From Selenomonadales bacterium (lineage in GTDB: Bacteria > Bacillota > Negativicutes > RGIG982): 9,624 nucleotides of DNA. Below are positions 6,816-9,624 of the stretch, in pieces. How positions within the stretch are numbered: the stretch's first letter is position 1; each line of letters starts with the position of its first letter. The stretch spans positions 1 through 9,624 of the forward strand of contig JAFPBC010000023.1 of NCBI GenBank assembly GCA_017390595.1. The letters run 5' to 3'. The translations under genes were made by a program, and so were the position numbers. A model generated the notes under the pieces. That model worked only from the letters and a program-made list of their open reading frames with translations. It had not been told where the DNA came from and ran no database searches.

Positions 6816-7145
6816 TTAGTCGAGTTCGTACTCGATGCGGTAGTTGCGATATTTATCACAAATAATGCGAATTGCCGTTGTGATGGCTTTTTTGGCATTG
6901 CCTTGATAAATGCGGTCGATCATTTGGCAGAGCGGCTCGGGACCGTCGTTTAAGTTATATCCGTTGATGGCATGAGAGATATGTTTTGACGCCAAATGTG
7001 TAGCAAGCGTACAATCTGCTTCGATAATAAGGCCTGTGTCTACGTTGACCAAGACTGTAATAGCAACCGTTTTATATAGTTCGCTGGCTGTTATACCTGC
7101 GGGAAGTTTGGCATATCCGGAGAAGAGAACGAGATTCGTGTCCAT
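6816..7145 (-). CDS. DUF3870 domain-containing protein
   Basis: This 109-residue soluble protein fits the DUF3870 family as I recall it; no function is established. It opens with NLVLFSGYAKLPAGITASELYKTV (4-27). A central segment VDTGLIIEADCTLATHLASKHI (about 35-56) has a conserved-looking acidic/Cys cluster, and an amphipathic region LCQMIDRIYQGNAKKAITTAIRIICDKYRNY follows to the C terminus. There is no signal peptide or membrane segment. AAGGAGG lies 6 bases before the ATG. It is the last gene of a three-gene operon, 11 bases after the P-loop/Asp23 gene, and ends before a strong terminator. The position next to sporulation loci hints at a developmental role, but this is only context. Confidence 0.82.
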   Translation of the reverse strand: MDTNLVLFSGYAKLPAGITASELYKTVAITVLVNVDTGLIIEADCTLATHLASKHISHAINGYNLNDGPEPLCQMIDRIYQGNAKKAITTAIRIICDKYRNYRIEYELD

Positions 7146-7156
7146 GATTGACCTCC

Positions 7157-7969
7157 TTAGTGAATACTGAGGCTTTTTACAGCAACGTTTACTTCAAGTA
7201 CTGTCAGCCCTGTCATAGCTTCTACGACTTCTTTGATCTTAGCTTGTGTTGCTTTGACTACTTCGTGGATACGATAGCCGTATCGAATCGTTACATCGAG
7301 CGAGACTGATACACCACGATCTTGTTCTTGCATATTTTTGATGCGAACTTGTGAGGTTTTGGTGATCTCACATTCATGAGTCGCTACATGATCGACGATA
7401 GACGCGATAGCCGCATCGGAGATGAGCAATTTGCCGTAGTAGCTAAAAGCAGGACGCACGATAGACTTTTCACCGACTCGTCTGCGACGACGATTTTTCG
7501 ACGACGTGAAGAATATTTCAAGTGCGGAAAAATGCTCTTTCAACTCGATATTCGGTACAGGAATAATATGCTTTCCTTCTTTAAGGCGAGATTCGCGAGC
7601 TTTTGCGATCTCACGTTGCGTAGCGATATCATGGATATAGATAAATTGACTGATCGCAGGCAGGTGCAAAACCTTGGCGATCTTGTTGACCATATTGTTT
7701 GATGTGCCGAGGATCAATATCTTCTGCGGTTTTACACGTGCAATTGCATCACGTACCTCTTGCGCGTGATCGTCATGCGTGAAAATAGCACGTCGAACAG
7801 CCTGTATCTTGCTTGCTTCTTTTTTTGCGGAATGACCTGCTATGATCTTGCTATCTTTAATTAAAATACCATCATCTATGATGGTGTCGACCTTATGTTC
7901 ATGGGCAACCGTCAGTGCGCGATGGCTTTTACCTGTTCCGCTTGGCCCTACTAATGCAATGACTTCCAT
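7157..7969 (-). CDS. P-loop NTPase fused to Asp23/Gls24-like domain
   Basis: This 270-residue protein appears to join two domains. The N-terminal part (about 1-155) is a P-loop nucleotide-binding domain with Walker A GPSGTGKS at 8-15, DTIIDDGILI at 28-37 and the hydrophobic strand KILILGTS at 83-90. A very basic patch KNRRRRR (158-164) follows. From about 170 to the end the sequence looks like an Asp23/Gls24 (DUF322) domain: LLISDAAIASIVDHVA (181-196), a beta strand VSVSLDVTIRYG (220-231), and the typical ending with a helix (KATQAKIKEVVEAMTGL, 239-255) and strand VLEVNVAVKSLSI. Asp23 proteins are linked to envelope stress in Gram-positive bacteria. The role of the fusion is unknown to me. 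AGGAGG lies 4 bases before the ATG, and the gene is 14 bases after the PHP gene, so they are co-transcribed. The Asp23 assignment is by pattern and should be confirmed by profile search. Confidence 0.8.
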   Translation of the reverse strand: MEVIALVGPSGTGKSHRALTVAHEHKVDTIIDDGILIKDSKIIAGHSAKKEASKIQAVRRAIFTHDDHAQEVRDAIARVKPQKILILGTSNNMVNKIAKVLHLPAISQFIYIHDIATQREIAKARESRLKEGKHIIPVPNIELKEHFSALEIFFTSSKNRRRRRVGEKSIVRPAFSYYGKLLISDAAIASIVDHVATHECEITKTSQVRIKNMQEQDRGVSVSLDVTIRYGYRIHEVVKATQAKIKEVVEAMTGLTVLEVNVAVKSLSIH

Positions 7970-7983
7970 AAATCCTCCTGCAC

Positions 7984-8814
7984 CTATTCTTGCTGCTCGT
8001 TTAATCTTATTTGCAGTGCATCGGCATACGATATATCAGTATTCCATATTCCGAGTTTTTCGGGGAATCTGCCTCTCATTCCGTGAAAATCCGATCCGCC
8101 CGTGACCAGGCATCGTCTGTCTTTGGCAATCACTTCGAGGCGACCTCTGCAAGCCAAATCGTTTTTTGGATGATATATTTCGATGCCATCAATGCCTGCA
8201 TCAAGAACGGCATTGATACATTGTGCATTCTTAATAATTCCCGGATGAGCCAAAATACTGATGCCGCCGATCTCGTGCATCAGATCTATTACCTCCGTAT
8301 ATTCGGGCTTAGTACGTGGAATAAATACTGGCCCACCACTATATAAGAGCTTCTCAAATACTTCTCCAACTGTGGAAAAATATCCTTTTTGAATGAGGAT
8401 CTTAGCCAGATGTGGTCTTCCCCACGAAAGAGCAGAACCTGTTGCTTGATGGAGATCCTCCATCGTAATAGCATATCCCCTATCGTTCAAACGAGAAAGC
8501 ATCTTGAGCAATCTTTCCTTGCGTAAGACAGATATATTATCTACCATTGCAAGCAGTTTAGGGTGCTTCACATTACACATATATCCCAAGATGTGTATCT
8601 CTTCACCGAGACAATTACAGCTGAACTCAATTCCTGCGATAACATTGATACGTGTTTCTTTCTCGGTATCAAGCGTGATAATACCACCGACCGTATCATG
8701 ATCGGTAATCGCGATCGTAGACAACCCTACTGCGATCGCTTGCTCAACGATCTCGGCAGGAGAATAAATACCATCCGATGCAGTTGTATGGATATGAAGA
8801 TCAGCTACACGCAT
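7984..8814 (-). CDS. PHP domain metal-dependent phosphoesterase
   Basis: This is a stand-alone PHP (polymerase and histidinol phosphatase) protein of the YciV/RNase AM group, metal-dependent hydrolases acting on nucleotide or RNA 5' ends. With the ATG at 8814 it is 276 residues. The metal-site motifs are present in order: DLHIHT (5-10), ITDHDT (36-41), GIEFSC (61-66), the His of EEIHILGY (71-78), ILAHPG late in the protein, and the C-terminal GGSDFHG. The exact substrate cannot be deduced, and oligoribonuclease or nucleoside 3',5'-bisphosphate phosphatase activity are the family precedents. A GTG nine bases upstream (8821-8823) would add three residues, but the ATG fits the usual N terminus and has GGG eight bases ahead. 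It is the first gene of a three-gene operon with its own promoter. Confidence 0.9.
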   Translation of the reverse strand: MRVADLHIHTTASDGIYSPAEIVEQAIAVGLSTIAITDHDTVGGIITLDTEKETRINVIAGIEFSCNCLGEEIHILGYMCNVKHPKLLAMVDNISVLRKERLLKMLSRLNDRGYAITMEDLHQATGSALSWGRPHLAKILIQKGYFSTVGEVFEKLLYSGGPVFIPRTKPEYTEVIDLMHEIGGISILAHPGIIKNAQCINAVLDAGIDGIEIYHPKNDLACRGRLEVIAKDRRCLVTGGSDFHGMRGRFPEKLGIWNTDISYADALQIRLNEQQE

Positions 8815-8843
8815 AAAAGACACCCATTTCTTTTTTGACTCTT

Positions 8844-8873
8844 ATTATAATATTATATCACAAAAATATTCAA
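8844..8873 (-). promoter_or_regulatory. Sigma-A-type promoter of the PHP operon
   Basis: TTGAAT (8868-8873) and TATAAT (8844-8849) are 18 bases apart on the minus strand, giving a predicted transcription start near 8837 and a leader of about 20 bases. Just upstream of the -35 lies the palindrome TGGGA-A-TCCCA (8876-8886), a possible operator. Overlapping TATAAT-like sequences make the exact -10 uncertain. Confidence 0.65.
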
Positions 8874-8980
8874 ATTGGGAATCCCAGAAGGTGATGTATA
8901 CATGGTGTCACAGATAATATGGAAATGTGTGTAAAGTCCTATTTTGATCATCAACAGTAATGCAATAGTGTATCTCGGTA

Positions 8981-9018
8981 AAAATAAAAAACACGACCCG
9001 AAAATCGAATCGTGTTTT
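8981..9018 (-). terminator. Terminator of ymdB-spoVS
   Basis: AAAACACGA (8988-8996) pairs perfectly with TCGTGTTTT (9010-9018). On the minus strand the stem is followed by TTTTTTATTTTT, counting the T bases that end the stem. It starts 10 bases after the spoVS stop codon, closing the ymdB-spoVS unit. Confidence 0.9.
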
Positions 9019-9028
9019 GGCCCTTTTA

Positions 9029-9289
9029 TTAACGTGGTTCAACGATCAGCTTCATTGCTGTACGTTCTTCGCCTTCTATCATAATATCGGTAAATGCCGG
9101 TATACAGATAAGATCAACTCCATGCGGTGCTACGAATCCTCTTGCGATTGCTACTGCTTTGACTGCTTGATTTAACGCGCCTGCCCCAATTGCTTGAATC
9201 TCGGCACTGCCACGCTCTCTCAGCACGCCTGCTAATGCCCCTGCAACAGAATTGGGATTCGATTTCGCTGATACCTTTAAGACTTCCAT
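9029..9289 (-). CDS. spoVS: Stage V sporulation protein S
   Basis: SpoVS is a small Alba-fold-like protein required for late spore coat assembly in Bacillus subtilis, where it also influences septation. The 86-residue sequence has the same length as the Bacillus protein and looks nearly identical, including EVLKVSAKSNPNSVAGAL (2-19), AEIQAIGAGALNQAVKAVAI (29-48) and the ending GEERTAMKLIVEPR. AAAGGAGGG lies about 12 bases before the ATG. The gene follows ymdB after a 112-base gap and is closed by its own terminator. That gap holds a sequence resembling a sigma-H promoter, in keeping with sigma-H control of the Bacillus gene. Confidence 0.98.
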   Translation of the reverse strand: MEVLKVSAKSNPNSVAGALAGVLRERGSAEIQAIGAGALNQAVKAVAIARGFVAPHGVDLICIPAFTDIMIEGEERTAMKLIVEPR

Positions 9290-9352
9290 TTCTTTTTAGT
9301 ACCCTCCTTTGATTGAGAAAAATCTTGCTATCTTCAGCTCTCTGTAAAATAT

Positions 9353-9377
9353 ATTCTATTTTTAGCAAAAAATTCCT
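9353..9377 (-). promoter_or_regulatory. Candidate sigma-H promoter of spoVS
   Basis: The minus strand carries AGGAATT (9371-9377), an 11-base spacer, then ATAGAAT (9353-9359). This fits the AGGAWWW / RNNGAAT pattern of sigma-H promoters, and the start would be near 9346, about 57 bases before the spoVS ATG. Sigma-H control of spoVS is known in Bacillus. Assignment here rests on pattern and context only. Confidence 0.5.
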
Positions 9378-9400
9378 GCTGGATTTCCTAAAAAATTCCT
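9367..9400. repeat. 11-bp direct repeat in the ymdB-spoVS gap
   Basis: AAAAAATTCCT occurs at 9367-9377 and again at 9390-9400, 23 bases apart start to start, with a related ATTTCCT (9383-9389) between them. The first copy overlaps the -35 of the candidate sigma-H promoter, so the repeats could be a regulator site or a simple AT-rich duplication. Confidence 0.5.
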
Positions 9401-9401
9401 T

Positions 9402-9624
9402 TTATTGTAAAATTTCTTTGATTCGTTCGATGGAGATGGCTTTGCCGCTTTTTTCATCAAATTCGATGATGACAGCACAGAAGACTTTTTCACCGGTAGC
9501 AGGTTTAAATCGTACAGGAAGCCCCGTGCGGAACTGTTGGATAACGATATCCTTGTCAACACCAAGGATAGAATTCCAAGCACCTACCATGCCAAGATCG
9601 GTGATATATGCTGTTTGACTGGGC
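9402..9624 (-). CDS. ymdB: YmdB-family metallophosphoesterase, C-terminal part (partial)
   Basis: Only the last 74 codons are in the window; the gene runs off the right edge at its 5' side. The visible part contains TAYITDLGMVGAWNSILGVD, then TGLPVRFKPATGEKVFCAVI and KAISIERI near the end. This lines up well with the C terminus of Bacillus YmdB (TIGR00282 family, about 265 residues). YmdB is a cyclic-nucleotide phosphodiesterase that affects biofilm and motility gene expression, with a di-iron/metal site. The metal ligands lie mostly upstream and cannot be checked here. The gene precedes spoVS, as in Bacillus rny-ymdB-spoVS. Confidence 0.92.
   Translation of the reverse strand, partial: PSQTAYITDLGMVGAWNSILGVDKDIVIQQFRTGLPVRFKPATGEKVFCAVIIEFDEKSGKAISIERIKEILQ

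Noticed and set aside
6641..6898. An 85-codon minus-strand frame overlapping the end of the DUF3870 gene.
   Set aside because: It runs through the strong terminator at 6762-6797 and overlaps DUF3870 in another frame, with no ribosome binding site.
1..9624. CRISPR arrays, insertion sequences, phage genes or attachment sites.
   Set aside because: No regularly spaced repeats, transposase or integrase motifs, or terminal inverted repeats were seen on either strand.

Overview
This window reads as a chromosomal segment of an endospore-forming member of the Firmicutes (Bacillota). The evidence is full-length, apparently intact SpoIVA, SpoVS and SpoIIP-family proteins, strong AGGAGG ribosome binding sites and TTGnnn/TATAAT promoters. 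The moderate GC content and the overall gene set make me suspect a Negativicutes lineage such as Sporomusaceae or Selenomonadales. That assignment is inference and the window cannot prove it. I see no phage, insertion sequence, CRISPR array or rRNA.

Every gene I can support lies on the minus strand, so transcription runs from high to low coordinates. In that order: (1) the 3' end of a YmdB-family metallophosphoesterase gene and spoVS (9624-9029), the same neighbours as in Bacillus rny-ymdB-spoVS, with a candidate sigma-H promoter in the gap and a terminator at 9018-8981; (2) a three-gene operon (8814-6816) with its own sigma-A-type promoter, encoding a PHP phosphoesterase, a P-loop/Asp23 fusion protein and a DUF3870 protein, closed by a terminator; (3) spoIVA alone (6599-5121), then a terminator; (4) an ACT-domain (PheB-like) gene, hom and thrB (4974-2293), a homoserine/threonine-branch operon with a strong promoter and an inverted repeat around its -10; (5) a tRNA-Pro(GGG) gene with its own promoter and terminator; (6) a DUF1614 membrane protein gene and a spoIIP-family gene overlapping by one base (2019-176), ending at a probably bidirectional terminator.

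The first ~105 bases hold a plus-strand terminator with a UUCG loop. It probably ends a transcription unit lying outside the window and converging on the spoIIP unit.

Two functions are interleaved. SpoIVA (spore coat ATPase), SpoVS, the SpoIIP-like cell-wall hydrolase and YmdB belong to sporulation or developmental control. ACT-hom-thrB makes O-phosphohomoserine, the threonine precursor. The least understood part is the PHP / P-loop-Asp23 / DUF3870 operon between spoVS and spoIVA, which is the best candidate here for undescribed biology. I found no wholly new system, and no gap between genes exceeds about 220 bases.
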